DNA of 64,000 bases from Dryocosmus kuriphilus (GCA_038277395.1 CM076191.1:182234687-182298686), one strand, 5' to 3'. Shown: positions 23,955 to 36,880, counted from the first letter of the stretch. Numbers and translations are program-made. Notes: generated by a model not told the origin, from the sequence alone.

Positions 23955-24430
23955 AAAAAGTGGTATAACGATTGTAAGAGGTTCATTGAATTTCTTCAAA
24001 AACTTGACTCTTGGACCAATTTCCGGTTATCAGATCACGAATATCTCGTTCCTCCAATAACATCGTCTAGATCGATTTTATCCTCTAAAATGGCAGCAAA
24101 TGATTTCACTGATTGTTAATTTTTACAAAAGACTGATTTAAATATTTCAAAAGGTTTTGGTTGGTCACATAAAAAATAAGGAATAATTAATATGTATTTT
24201 CTTGATATTTTAAAACGATTTTCTACAAAATTAAGATTTAAATTTTTTCTTTCTTTTATGCTTTGTTAAATTAACAAATTTTTTTGGTTTCTGATAACTA
24301 TAATATTTCATTTTTAGACGAAAAATCTTTCAGAGGGTTATCAAGAGCTATACCTTGGAATTTCTGGATAGTTGAATCGTCCACTTCCCAACTTTTCAGC
24401 AAACTGGTTACTGCAACCAAATCCATACAG
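23955..24430 (-). pseudogene. SAM-domain gene relic in two exons
   Basis: On the minus strand an acceptor (TTTATTTATAG) is followed at 24430 by a coding-like exon ending at a donor (CCAAG|GTATAG) at 24354; its frame reads LVAVTSLLKSWEVDDSTIQ. After a 269-bp intron an acceptor (CATTTTAG) opens a second exon at 24084 that reads EDKIDLDDV, then with small frameshifts LLEERDIRDLI and IGPRVKFLKKFNE. Together these match the helix pattern of a SAM domain (interaction module), including the closing IGPRxKFLKK helix. Two frameshifts show decay. A further exon-like stretch lies at about 23740-23850 (SDLKDIMEPINGGEKEN). Whether it is the element's own gene or a captured host exon is not known. Confidence 0.55.
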
Positions 24431-25739
24431 CTATAAATAAAAATAAAAAATTAAATAATCTACAAATATAGAAAAAAAGGTATTTTAATGAATTATGTTA
24501 GGAATGTGTAATAAGTCTAGCAGATTATATTTTTAGGTTAGGTTTGTTTTGGTGTATAATATTTTTTATACATTATTTTGCACTTAGGTATGGAAAATTA
24601 ATACTTACAGCTTCCCAGGGCTATGCGAAGATCGCGATATATCTTAGATACACAGATGCACACACGGTGTGATTTAAATTTTGATCAATAACGCGATCAA
24701 TGATCGAACCAAAGCCCATAGGAGAAATACTGCCATCTTGGTCAAAAGGCGCGCGATTGAGAATGAAGTGATTGGCGCGAATATTTAATATCTGAGATAT
24801 TAAAGTTTAATATCTCAGATTATAACAGCTTTTAATCTTTCATGCAATTATCCTATAATATCTCAGATTTTAAATTTTAATATCTCAAATTATGAGAACA
24901 TTAATATCTTCTGTTATTAACGCGTAATATCTTTAAAAAGTAGATATATTACGCTAAAATATCTAGATATAATGTGATATATTCAGATTTTTAATATCTA
25001 GTTCTTAATATCCAGTTTTCTCCGTGTTGGAAGATTTTATGCATTTGTCAGAATAACAGATTTTACCATCAATATTACTTACTCACTGAATGAAATACCT
25101 GGGGACCATCATCAACACGAGTTTACTTGAGGTAATATGGCAAAGAAAGTTTGTTTGATTGAGACGCCTGTTGAGAATGCCGAATAATCAATATAATTAA
25201 CATATCCAAATATTTTAATGCAGGTACAAGTTTTCTGTGCATGGGCCTTGTGGCCTTGTGGCCAGTGTTGCCAGGTTGCCATAATAGAAGTCTTCAGATT
25301 TTCCAGATTATTATTCAGAAATCTTCAGACTTTTTTGAAAAATGTCTTCAGATCTTTTCAAAAAATCTTCAGATTTTAAAGGCCCATTTTTAATAATATT
25401 CACAATGCTATTATGAACTACAACTATTCAAGTTGCAAATACCGCAAGTAGTCTTATAAATTGAGCAACCAAATACGAATTGGAATACATTTAAGCTGAA
25501 AATTCCAAGTATAACTATACAACTAATCATTTCCTTAAATGAAAATATATATGAATTTTAGTTTCTCAATTCCACCTTTTTTACTTTTTTCACACTTTCC
25601 AATAAATAGCTACTTTCTTCAGTAAAGTGATATAAAAAATTGTTCGCGCCAACAAGTTTCAATTTTGTTTCAATAAAACATACAAAGTTATCCAAATTCA
25701 AGGTAATTGGTTTTCTAAAGATTTTCAATACATCAGTGG

Positions 25740-26990
25740 ATTTCAATAAATTTCAAGGAATTTCAAAGAATTCTAAAGAATTTTCAAGGAATTTAGGCGA
25801 TTTCGTGAGACATTATAAAATGTTCACGGAATTTCAAATGACTTCAAAGATCTCCAAGATTTTTGAACATATCACCGGATTTTAAGAGATTGTACAATAT
25901 TTCAATGGATTTCGAGGGATTTTCACGGATTTTAAGACATTTCAAAATAATTTATCCAATTTTGAAAGATTTCTTTAGATTTCCAAACATTTCCACTAAA
26001 TTTAAGGAATTTTAACGGTTTCAAGGAGGTTCTTAAGATTTCCAGAAACTTGAAGAGCTTTTAGAGGAGTTAAAAGATTTCCAAGCATTTCAGGCAATTT
26101 TAAGAAATTTCAAGAGATTTAAAAGGTCTATCGAGGATTTGAGGGGGTTTCAAAGAATTTTTTGGGATTTTACGTTATTTCCAAAGATACTGAAGCTTTT
26201 AAAGTATTTTCACGGATTCAAAAGAATTTCAAGGTATTTCAAAGAGCTTTGTAGTATTTAAAATTAAATATTTCAAGAGATTTCAAACTATTTCTACTTA
26301 TTTCAACGGATTTTTACGATTTCCAAAGATTTCAGGACATGCTAAAATATTTCAAAGAACTTCACGAGATTTAAAGAATTCTATTGAATCTCCAAGGATT
26401 TCCGGAAACTTAAAAAATTTCTAATGGTTTAAAAGGGGTTTTAGTGAGAAATTCAGCAAGTTTAGTTTAATTTATATTCAAGGGATTTTAATAATTTCAA
26501 CGATTTCAAAAGGTGTCAAGGAATTTTAAAAATTATAGAGGATTTTAAACATATTAAGTTATTTAAAAGTTTCCGAAGAATTTCAAAAGATACAAAAATT
26601 TCAAGGAATTTCAAAAAGCATTGTAATTTTAAAGAATTTTACAATACTTCCAAAGATTTCAAAGGATTTTCAGATATTTCAAAGGATTTGAATGGTTTGG
26701 AGATATTTACGAATTCCAAAGAATTTCAAGAGATTTTAAAAATTTCAAGAGAATTAAAAAATTGTTTAGTAATTTATTTCAGAAGATTTTTACGATTTCC
26801 ATAGATTTCAAGGAATTTTAGAAGATATAAAAGATTTTATTAAATCGCGAAAAATTACAATTATTTTCAAGAGATTTAGAATGATTTCTACTGATTTCAA
26901 TAAGACAATAATTTTTATGATTTCCAAAGGTTCCAAGGGATGCTAAAGAATTTCTATGATTTCTAATGACTTTAAGGATTTTACGGGATT
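25740..26990. repeat. degenerate array of ~10-bp words (GAATTTCAAGG type)
   Basis: About 1.25 kb made of loosely repeated words such as AATTTCAAGG, GATTTCAAAG and GATTTTAAAG, spaced 9-12 bp apart. Runs of A and T fall about once per helical turn. The plus frame at 25640-25885 is a by-product. Similar arrays occur at 50760-51500, 58440-58750 and, inverted, 63340-63830. Confidence 0.85.
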
Positions 26991-27099
26991 TCTATAGAAC
27001 TTTTGGGAATAAATTGAAGTTATTTTATTTTCAAGGTATTTTAAATTATTTTTATGTGGTACGTTTGTGATACATTTTTTAGATCCATAAAACACTTCG

Positions 27100-28570
27100 A
27101 ACTTACATTTCATGATTTAAATTGAAAAAAGTCTGAAAAAAATGAATAAGTTTTTGTCTTGCAGGAATAATTTCCAAAATTGTATACGAGTATTGGACAA
27201 TAATTGGTAAAAATTGACAATTTTATCGGAAAATTATATCTCATGAAAAGAAATGGAAAAATTCCGAAAAAAACTAATAAATTTTTATTTTGCAAGAATA
27301 AATTATAAAAATGTATAAGGAAAATTGAACAAAAATTGGTAAAAATTGGCAGTTTCGTAGGAAAAGGATATTTCATGATTTAAAAGGAAAAAAATAACGA
27401 AAAAAATGAATAAATTTCTGTTTTTCTTGGATAATTTTCCAAATTGTAAATTTTGCAGAGAAAGTAGACTTCATAATTTAAATGAAAAAAAAAATCAAAT
27501 AAAGTCAACAAATTTTTATTTTTCTAGAATAATTTCCAAAATTGTGTGAGAAAAATTGAAAAAAATTTGATCAAAATGGTCAATTTTGTTGAAAAAGTTC
27601 ATGATTGAAATGTAAAAAAATTCTTTTAAAACATGAATAAATTTCCATTTTGCTGGAGTAATTTTCAAATTCTCTTGATGGAATAGAGAAAAATTGTCAG
27701 TTTCGCAGAAAAAGTGGATTTCATGATTTAAAAGGAAAAAAATACGAAAAAAATGAACAAACTTTTGCTTATTTCAAAGGTTTTTTTCGATTTCTAAAGA
27801 TTTCAAGAGATTTTAATGGATTTAAACGAATTTTTAGAGATTATGACAGGTTCAAGGGTTTTCAATGGATTTCTGCGATTTTTGATCATTATAAAAGGGA
27901 TAATAGGACATTTCTAGAAAACTTTGGGAAAAAATTTCATTTCTTTTTTCTTTTTTGGAAGAATTTAAAATTATTTCTACATGATACTTTCTTGACACTT
28001 CTTTAGTTACATATAGAGCACTTCGAATTTACATTTGAAGATTTAAATGAAAAAAAAATCTTTAAAAAATGAATAAAATTTCACTTTGTTGGAATAATTT
28101 CTGAAATTGGATGAGAATTGGTAAAAATGGGCAATTTTATAGGAGAATTATATTTCTGGAATAAAATGAAAAAACTCCGAAACAAAATTAGTAAATTTTT
28201 ATTTTGCTAGAATAATTTCTAAAATTTTATAAGAAAAATTGAACAAAAAATTTCAATTTTGCAGAAAAAGTTGAATTCTTAATTTAAATGGAAAAAATTC
28301 TAAAAGAAATGAATAAAGTTTTATTTTAGTAGAACAATTTCAAAAATTGTGTAAGAAAAATTGTACAAGAATTAGTAAACATTGCCGATTATGTTGGAAA
28401 AGTGTATTTCATGATTGAAATGTAAAATTTTTTTAAAAATATGTCTTCCATTTGGCTGGAATAATTTATAAATTATATAAAAAGAAATTACAAAAAATTG
28501 TCAATTTCGCTGGAAAAGTAGATTTCAAGATTTAAATGAAAAAACTTCTGGAAAAAATTAGCAAATTTTT
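27100..28570. repeat. diverged ~115-130-bp tandem repeats in two blocks
   Basis: Units of the form CATGATTTAAAT-GAAAAAA-TGAATAAATTT-GGAATAATTTCCAAAATT-GTAAAAATTG recur in 27100-27760 and 28010-28570. Each block is led by a conserved stretch (ATTTTAAATTATTTCTACATG then GAGCACTTCGAA), also found near 28710-28790, so an approximately 900-bp segment has itself been duplicated. Confidence 0.75.
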
Positions 28571-29228
28571 ACTTATTTCAACGGGTTTTTTCGATTCCTA
28601 AATATTTCAAGAGATTTTAATGGTTTTAAAGGAATTTCTAGGGATTTTAAATATTTCAAGATATGTTAAAGGATTTCTAAGGTTTGAAAATAAATTTAAT
28701 TTATTTTATATTCGAGGGATTTTAAATTATTTCTGCATGATACTTTTTTGATATTTTTTTTTTATTTCCATAGAGCACTTCGAAGCTTGTAAATATTTAA
28801 AACATTAGTTTTAGTCTTAAAAATATATTTTATTATTAAAGATACATTTTTTCATTTATGTCTTTTTTTCCATCACTATTTGTAGAATAGTTTTAAATTA
28901 ACCTTCCATTGTTTTAGATTTTTATTAGAACAAAAATCCTAGCATTTTCTTTGCTTTTTATTCTTTTACGAATAAACGGAACACACAAGCGCAAGACTTA
29001 CAGTTAGTAGAAGCTTTTAAAAGCTTCAGCCTTTAAAATTTTCAAGTTGCGATTGGTTTCTTTTAGCTAGTTTGGCAAATTTTGTACAAACAATAAAAAA
29101 ACATGGAGCACTGAAAAAAATCTTCAGATTACAATCAAATATCTTCAGATTCTTCAGAAATCCGACATTTCTCAAAATTTCTGCAGATCTGAAGAAAAAT
29201 CCGTAGATTTGGCAACACTGCTTGTGGT

Positions 29229-32200
29229 CATATTGAACATATGAGTGTTGCATATAGTATCCGTAGTATCCATATTCGTGTGTCAATTCAGATGTCAGCC
29301 TAGAGTGTCACTGTTGGCATCAGTGCCACTTGACACAATCAGTTGTGAGGCTTGTGCATGTTTCTATTCAGGATTTCACTCAAAAAATTTTTAATAATAA
29401 GGAATCATTTAATGCTACAGGGTTCTACTTTGTTTATGCCAGCAATGCCAACATGCCAGTATAGGTCTATCAAGCAAACTCTTTTTATGAAATATTCAGC
29501 CATACAAGTTTATAACTTAGGCATACGATTTAGGATCTTTTACATACATAAATATGCTTGGTCTATCACCATTAAGTAACCATAATGGTATGCCTAAAGC
29601 AGCCTATCCGTGTGGTTGTAGCTGAGCGAGCAATACAATGTGGTCGGAATAACCAGAATTATGCTTGTACCGTTTCTTTTAGTGTTGTTGTTAAATAATA
29701 GTGCTTTTAATTAAATGTTTTTTTTTAAATCGTGTAACGTAAAATTATATACGGCGCCTGAGGCACTCATATTAGACATTTGAGTGCTGACACACGCACG
29801 CTACTGTTCTGCGTACTTGCGGAAGAAAAATAAGTGCGAGGAAAAGGAACGCTGTTCGTTAATGCGTGCACGTGTCATACGCGTAAGTGCTTTCAAGCCG
29901 GCTATAAATGTTGACGATTCTTCTGTCTCTTTCACGGATCGTCGTTTAATTCTCCCGAGAGAAAGTGATCAGTGGAATATTTCTGTCTTTATGACATAAT
30001 GGTGCAATAATAATAACAATATTTTTAACGATTAAGGGGATAAAAAAAGTAATAACTTATTTTAATAGATAGCTATTGTTTCAAGGATATTTTTTTATTA
30101 GTTGCCATCTACAAATTACGACATTTCTTTGGAGGGAATATTTTGCTTAATTAAAGCATTTTCTGTGAATTTAGGATATCTGTATCTAATTAAATTTGTT
30201 CCCAAGATCTTATCTTCTATGACATATGTCATGGAGGGATTTACTAATTAGAAATTTGAAATTTTGTTATCCACTCTGCACGTGCGAGAAGTAATTCGTG
30301 TATTTTGAATAAAATAAAATCGACCACCGCAAAGCAGCCTGTGTCAGTTCGCTGTGCAATAAATCTTTCCGCGTATGTATCGTATATGTACCACATACTT
30401 CCAGATTCGTGAAAGAGGGTGGAAGAAATGAGACAGAGGAAGGCACGTTGATGCTAAATAGAAAAGAGACAAAAAAAGAAGATGAAAAGTGTTGTCTGCT
30501 TAAAGAGAGAGGGAGAGGAGTATTCAGTGTTGCCACGAGACGCTGCTATATATGTAAAAATGTAATTCCAGAATTCAACTACCGAATGACGAGTTGGTAG
30601 GGAAGCTGAGAAGTAGAAGTCGAGGAAAATAAAAACGAATGTGAAATCTGAGATAGCTGAGAAAGGGCGATTGAGTGAAGAGGGGGTAAGATTTCTTGGC
30701 ATTTCCGTTTACTTCATTCAATTCTCAGGACGCCCACGAATTAACTTAACCGGTAATGATGTTTTTAGGAAAGTCATACAGCGATAAACAGGAGAGAGGT
30801 AACTACAGAAAATTGTGTAGGCACGTACATACATAAGTTTTATCGGTGATTGCGCGAAACGTAATTAGGTCCGCACATGTAGGCCGCCATGACGAAGCTG
30901 TCGAGTGGCAGAGAACGACAGGACTTGATTTAAAAATAGGCACTTGAGATGTGCAATTCGCATGCGTTTTTCATCATGGTTGTCGTGCCTTTCTACAAAC
31001 AAGTAGACGTGAAGAATATTCTGTAACATGATCATCTTGAGTTAGTCATATTACCGTAAATTAGAAAACTTTACTAGTTTACATATCATGATTTAGAGAA
31101 AGGACAGTATAGATAGTTGTATTCACCCAGAAAAATGTCAAGTGAAAGCCTTAATTCATTAATATTTCTAAAAGTGATATAAGACAGGTGTTTTAGGTCG
31201 AAGTTCGTGGGAGGAGATCCTAAAAATAAAGAAGAGTACAACTAACAAAAGTTTACCTTTCACTTAGTCTCACAGTAGAACGCTTGAGTAGATATAGTGC
31301 ATGTTATAGGTGATAAATTTGCATTCTCAGTTCTTGATTACATTCTATTGAATCTGTACAGCTTTTCAGAGCGACTTTCAGTTTCTTTTAGAGAACTTTC
31401 AGTTGTTCTGTCTGTGTTGAGTATGACTCGCAATAGATCATATAATGATTGCAAAACGTCTTGAAGATTGGGTTTCAATAAGCTTCTACTTGCTAGAAAG
31501 CATTCCTAGAATAAAATCAGGGTTTTAGCTCAGTAACGTGTCATACAACTCTAAAGGTACTATCTATCTTTATTAATTATTCTTCAAAATAAAAGAGGAA
31601 AAGAATCTTGTTCCTAGTTTATTCCCGCGTCGATGTACAAGATGAGTGAGCCCCTTCTTTAAAAATTACGCTCGATTGACAGAACACAAGATATAGATTT
31701 ACAGATACTGATAAAAAATCTAAACTTGATATTTCGTTAATCCTCAAGGTTTCTTTTTTTTCGCTTGGGCTCTCCCAATTTCATGTGACTTTCCGTTAAC
31801 GATGTTACCGTTACTGGTACATTAGCAGTCACCGGATATTTGCATATCGGATCGGTAATTTCCATCTGTTAGGTACCACGAACTAGGCTCACCTTATACG
31901 CATGGCATCATTTACCGCCGTCGGCCATTAACGAAGAACTTGATTTATCCACCAGCAAGTACCAAAAACACGGTCTTATGCTTCGAGCTAAAATTAGTTG
32001 GTATTTTAGACTATATGACGGTGAAAAAAAGGTAGATGAATTCGGAACTGTCATTTAAATATTCTACGACAAAAAAGTGGATTCTTGACATACGGCATTA
32101 ACTGTAGGCTACTTATGTCACTTCATTGCATTTCTAATTGACGTGATGGAGTTCTTCCATTATACTTCCAATAAATTACATTTTTTCAGTTTTAGTTAAT

Positions 32201-33208
32201 ATTACGGAATATTAAATTGTAATTTAATCGGTGAGAGCGGGACGAACTTTCATCACTTCAATTAAAAGTCGATAAAATCAGACTTGTTTGTGAAAATGGC
32301 GATTCGACGAAAATAACGACACTAAAGAAATTGTGATGCATTCTGTGAACTTTGAGACGAGGCTACCATTTGGCTACTTTTTTCGAGCTAGTGCTACTAA
32401 AAGCAACTTTTTTCAGTCCAGTTCTGTTAAAAGGTATCTTGAGGAAAAATTCAGTACAAAGTATTCATGTTCCTACACTTTTTATGGACGTCGTCGGTGT
32501 TCGCATACTTTCAGGTTGAATTTTGAACCGGACCGGATAAATTACAGTTTTGACTAAATCCGCCACGATAAAGAAAATTGCATAAGAAGCCTGCTCGACA
32601 AATTTCGACAAATTTCTTGCACTCGGATTCTTGATTGCGTATAGCAAATGTACTTCAGTCTCTTTGGTACATATTCTTAGTCATATTTTCGCGGGCTTCA
32701 GAGGCGTGTGGGAGGATATCACGACTTTGGAAACATCCCGCAACCGGAGTCATGTAAAAATATAATCCAGGGGACACATTCATCCGCGACTCGTGCATTG
32801 GTTTTCCAGACAGTAAGTTACAGGAATGCGCAACCGGCAACGACGCACTTCCGTTGATAAAAATACACACGGTATAATGAGTCTCTGTACACGCGCGACC
32901 CAGCACCAATCCGCTAAGGAGTATATACGCATACGCAGCGCAATAATACCCATGTTCATGTGCACACGGCATCAAGTGTTGGTTGGTACTTACACGTTAC
33001 CTAAGTGCGGTATCAAGCGTAATGCGAACACGCTTCTGCGTATCTTTGCACTAAGCTGCAAGAATGCCAAAGCCGCACAACACTAGTAAATCTCCGACAA
33101 CCGACAGGATGCACTCAACATTTCATCTGAGCCAAACCTATCCGCTCAGTCTTGATTTCCAGATAGAAAATAGAACGGCTATAGTAAACAATTAATGTTT
33201 TCTGATAC
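29229..33208. other. largest unique stretch of the upstream region
   Basis: About 4 kb with ordinary base composition and few repeats. Short open frames (29784-29999, 30409-30600, 32333-32557, 32826-33086) lack recognisable domains and flanking splice logic. If the whole region is an ab intron, this stretch and 20.0-21.8 kb are where regulatory elements would most likely be preserved; that is inference only. Confidence 0.45.
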
Positions 33209-33252
33209 TTTTTGATCCGCTGAATCTGAAAATGACGGTTATAAGCCTGTAG
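33209..33252 (+). repeat. 44-bp terminal-type repeat, left copy
   Basis: Inverted partner of 40469-40512, with two mismatches over 44 bp (TTTTTGATCCGCTGAATC core). The pair brackets the plus-strand PLE and everything nested in it, and the right copy lies only 70 bp from the hammerhead motif. They may be remains of inverted PLE terminal repeats. Confidence 0.7.
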
Positions 33253-33574
33253 CATCCAGGGAAAGCCTTTAAAATTAGATGAGGTGAAGCTGTAAGCTCA
33301 CAAGTCTGCAAACGGTGTGTTTTTACAATTATTTCTTAAAAATAAGTTGTAAATCTGTGCTATATTGTTCAATTTGATTTTCTGAATTGAATAGTACCAA
33401 TAATACCAGCTTAGCACAGAGTAACATTAAACTAACACGGAGCATCCTTCTACCCTTAATCGTTCTGATTTATTGCAAAACATAAATGGAAACATAAATA
33501 AATCAAAACGTCATATTTTTCCATCATTTTAAGCCTTTCTCGGCCGAAAATATGATTGCAAACGTTGTGCATCT

Positions 33575-34836
33575 CACAAGGAAGGGTACCTACTCAAGTG
33601 TCCGCCTACGATGTGTTTCGTTCTGGAGTATGTTTTAGAGGACTAGAAAATAATTTGCTATACATCCCCAAATTCATATTTAGGGGGTTAAACCATCCTT
33701 CAAAGTTTTCGAATAATTAAATGCGAAATAGAATATTCAATGAAATTAATAACTTACAAAGCAAGGAAACAGTGCACTTTGATTCACCTTAACAATTGTA
33801 ACAGTTGCAGAGGGATGGTCGTAGTGGGAATGGTCGTAGTATTCAGGACAGAATACATTGTGGAAATAAAAAAAACAGCGCAGTATACCGACAAGAGGCA
33901 CTCCCATTCTGATTCGAAGGGGGTAAACCACCCTCAAAGCAGGTTTCACACTCGCAAAGAATTTTAATTATTTCAAATTAATTACTGTATTTTATAAAAA
34001 AAATTGAGAGAAATGTATTTTATTTATTGCTTATAATATTTTGTAGAAAACTAAATCTTTTTACAGTCCTTGCATATATTCTAAGAGATATTATTCTTCG
34101 TATTTATTACACATATGGTGATCGTGAAAAAAATGTTTGGTGCACAACGATTTCTTACACCAAGAGCATCTAGATTCTTTAAACGCAAAATCTACGCGGT
34201 TTTTAAAAGCTGGAAACCTGCAGAAGGAGGAAAGAAAAAAAGGAAATTTTATTCTGTTCAACATAGGTTTCAACGTTTCTCTTCCTAACGTCAGTTGAGA
34301 AGGTGGGCTCATCAAGTGGAATCAGGGGAAACAAAAAAAGATAAATTATTAGAAAAAGCAGAATTTGTAATTAAGAAGTTTAATAAGAGCTCTTAATGGT
34401 CGGTTTATTGTTCACGATAGAAATCTCCGAAGGTGGTCTCTAGAAGCTTACAGGAAACAGCGTAATAATGGAATGATCTTCAGAGCTTCCAGGAAGTGGA
34501 TACATACAACTTGGGTGAAAATAAGGAATTTATATTTTGATCACAGGGGGTAGTTAACCACCGGTTAAGGGGATGATGGTTAAAAAATCAATATTTTACT
34601 GCAATCTAATAACAAGAATTTCCGAAAAAAAAAGTTTCCCTGCTTTTTAAGTGATTAATTTCATTGAATATTCTATTTCTCATTTAATTATTCGAAAAAT
34701 TTGATGGGTGGTTTCACCCCCTAAATATGAATTTGGGGACGTATAAAAAAATACATTTACCTTATCTTTTTATTCTCTAAAACACTTCAAAACGAATCAA
34801 ATCAGAGGCGGACACTTGAGTAGCCTTGCTTGTCAG
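33575..34836. mobile_element. foldback element, ~190-bp arms
   Basis: The left arm (33575-33766) and right arm (34649-34836) are inverted copies with shared blocks CTCAAGTGTCCGCC, CCCCAAATTCATATTTAGGGG and TCGAATAATTAAATG-GAAATAG. The spacer of about 880 bp holds a GATGGTCGTAGT / GGAATGGTCGTAGT duplication (33813) and no credible gene. Confidence 0.8.
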
Positions 34837-34976
34837 GAGGAGCCCATTCAAATAAAATAATATATTTTTGTATTTTAACATTCTTCGATTCATTCTCCCC
34901 ATCAGCAGAAGAATCGTCATCAAAGTGTCACTGGTATTTGACAGCATGAAGCGTTGCATGGCGTTGCACCTATAGA

Positions 34977-35605
34977 CTTTACGGTTTACCTAAAATCCAC
35001 AAAGTATCCATTCCAGTTAGACCTGTCACATCTTTTAGAAAATCTCCAAACTACAATCTGTCTAAATTCATAAGTAAACCCATCCAACAAATAATAGGAA
35101 AAACAGACTCATATATTAAAAATAGTTGGGATCTTATTCAAAAAATTAAAAATGTTAGTATTCCAGACGATTAAAAAATCGTATCACTCAACGTACAATA
35201 ATTATTCACAAATATACCAAAAGATCTAGTTATTAGAAATATAAAAATAAATTGGTTTAAAATTAGAAATTTTACGAATATACCTATCAATGAATTTATC
35301 GAGTTGATCAGTTTCTGTTTAGATACTGCATATTGTGTTTTTCAAAATCAATTCTACCGACAAATTTTCGGAACCCCAATGGGCTGTCCACTTTCTGGAG
35401 TAATCTCAGACTTGGTTATGGAAGCTTTGGAAAAGCAATTCCTAAAGAGTCTATCTTTCAGGCCTTGTTTTTACTTTAGATACGTGGATGATATCCTAAC
35501 TTGTGTTCCTGAAAACAAAATTGAAGAATTACTCATTAAATTTAATTCTTTCCATCAAAGATTACAGTTTACAATCGAATTAGAAAATGATAAAATAAAC
35601 TTCTT
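34977..35605 (+). pseudogene. PLE reverse transcriptase, N-terminal and palm part
   Basis: One reading frame with two stops. LYGLPKIHK and PVRPVTSFRKSPNYNLSKF are the Penelope RT finger motifs; IVSLNVQ-LFTNIP matches the strand with the first catalytic Asp in the family, but that Asp position reads Asn and a stop interrupts the motif. YRQIFGTPMGCPLSGVISDL is the primer-grip-side block and FYFRYVDDIL (35471-35500) the catalytic YVDD. HQRLQFTIELE and KINF precede the LINE junction at 35605. With the first Asp lost and stops present, this RT cannot be active. Confidence 0.82.
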
Positions 35606-36033
35606 CTTTATTCATAATGTGTCCCCTAAGGGTTTACATGCTTCCGTTTCAATCATACATCTTTTGCCATATATCTATCTATGACTATATTATTCTTACA
35701 TTTATTATTTACATTATTTTTACCTTACACTATTTTATCTCTACATATTGACTTATACATCGAGCGACTGTGCGCTCCATTTCTTAACCTTATCTTAATT
35801 TGCTTATACTATTCTTATATCTAATTACAGTTTATACCTTTCTATGTGCTTTCCGTTCCTTACACTTTCACTTCTCCTCACTCATTCCTCTAGCCCCTTC
35901 CAATTCTTTCATCCATTCTTCCCCCATACCTCCCTCTCCTAAAATCTTACCCACATTTTCCTGCCAGCTTCCTTTATCTTCATTTTCTCTTCTACATCCA
36001 TCCCATACATGCTCCCATGGTTCCTCTTCCCAT

Positions 36034-36339
36034 TTACATAATCTGCATTTTCTCCTTTTTCTCCCAGTACATCCCTTCCCTTACTTCGTTACCCAATCTA
36101 AATCTTGCTATTCTTATCCATCGTTTCTCTCCCCACCCCTTTCTTAAATACTTTGGTAAGCCTTCCTGTTTTATCATCTTATACCATTTATTATAGTTCG
36201 ATCTCTCAATCATCTCCCATCTTTCTATTAATTGTCTTTCCCTATCCTTTCTCTCCACTTCTTCAAAGTTTACTTCTGACCCCTCTCTTATACTTCTATC
36301 TCTAAGAAACTCCTTTCTTTCTCCACTTCCCTCAAACAC
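36034..36339 (-). pseudogene. LINE ORF2 C-terminal end
   Basis: A 101-residue basic frame following the thumb region after another break, with YNKWYKMIKQEGLPKYL and RIARFRLGNEVREGMYW, as in the C-terminal tails of insect LINE ORF2 proteins near their zinc knuckle. About 430 bp of untranslated sequence follow to the 3' end. Confidence 0.7.
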
Positions 36340-36370
36340 TTTCTCGACAACTCCCCACCCCTTCCCTCTC

Positions 36371-36880
36371 TCAACTTCTCCTCAATTTCCATGCCCTTTT
36401 CACTGCTTTAATACATAATTTCTCCCTTTGCGCTTCTTCTCTCACCATATATCCAGGCGTTCTCCAGTCTACCCCTAGCGTCCATCGTATATACCACTCT
36501 TGTAACCTTTCAATCTCCTCCCTTTCCTTCCATCCCCATATCTCTGCTCCATATCCTAATACCGGCCATACTAGTGTATCAAATAGCCACATTCTTCTTT
36601 CCCAATCGTTCTTGAATCTTCTTTTCCCTATGCCCCATATCTGTTTCATTACCCCTGCCACTTTCTTTATCCTTCCTCTCAAATGTGCTCTATGATCTCC
36701 ATTATTCTGTACTGTATACCCCAAATATTTAAACTCCTTTATCTCTTCTATCTTTATTCCCTTCCACCTCCCACTCCATACTTTTTTTCTTCCCCCTCCT
36801 TTTCTAAACCTCATTATCTTTGTCTTTTCTTCATTTAACTTCAACTTTTTCCTATCCAAATATTTTTCCAATCCATTCAC
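36371..36880 (-). pseudogene. LINE reverse transcriptase, thumb and C-terminal region
   Basis: A 169-residue frame resuming after the deletion: LEKYLDRKKLKLNEEKTKIM, then FKYLGYTVQNNGDHRAHLRGRI, the normal post-YADD blocks, followed by the WPVLGYGAEIWGW motif of the C-terminal region. It is out of register with the palm frame, so the protein is broken as well as lacking its active site. Confidence 0.83.

Larger units (their letters stand above)
21779..25026. mobile_element. 3.2-kb TIR element with palindromic subterminal repeats
   Basis: Bounded by CACGGAGAAAA at 21779 and its complement TTTTCTCCGTG at 25016-25026. Both subterminal regions (21795-22110 and 24780-25015) are packed with variants of the palindromic word ATATCTNAGATATTAAA, about ten each. 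The inner part holds a minus-strand exon relic with a SAM domain (23955-24430) and a nested Harbinger element (22278-23558). A target duplication is not clear: flanks are CTTTCTT and TTGGAAG. The CACNG-like terminus might point to the CMC superfamily, but this is weak and the transposase is missing. Confidence 0.7.
25263..29220. mobile_element. 4-kb hAT-like non-autonomous element
   Basis: The ends are CAGTGTTGCC at 25263-25272 and GGCAACACTG at 29211-29220. Flanking 8-mers CTTGTGGC (25255-25262) and CTTGTGGT (29221-29228) agree at seven of eight positions, an aged 8-bp hAT target duplication. Both subterminal regions carry several TCTTCAGAT words in opposite orientation. The interior contains only degenerate repeats, with no transposase seen. 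Confidence 0.8.
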
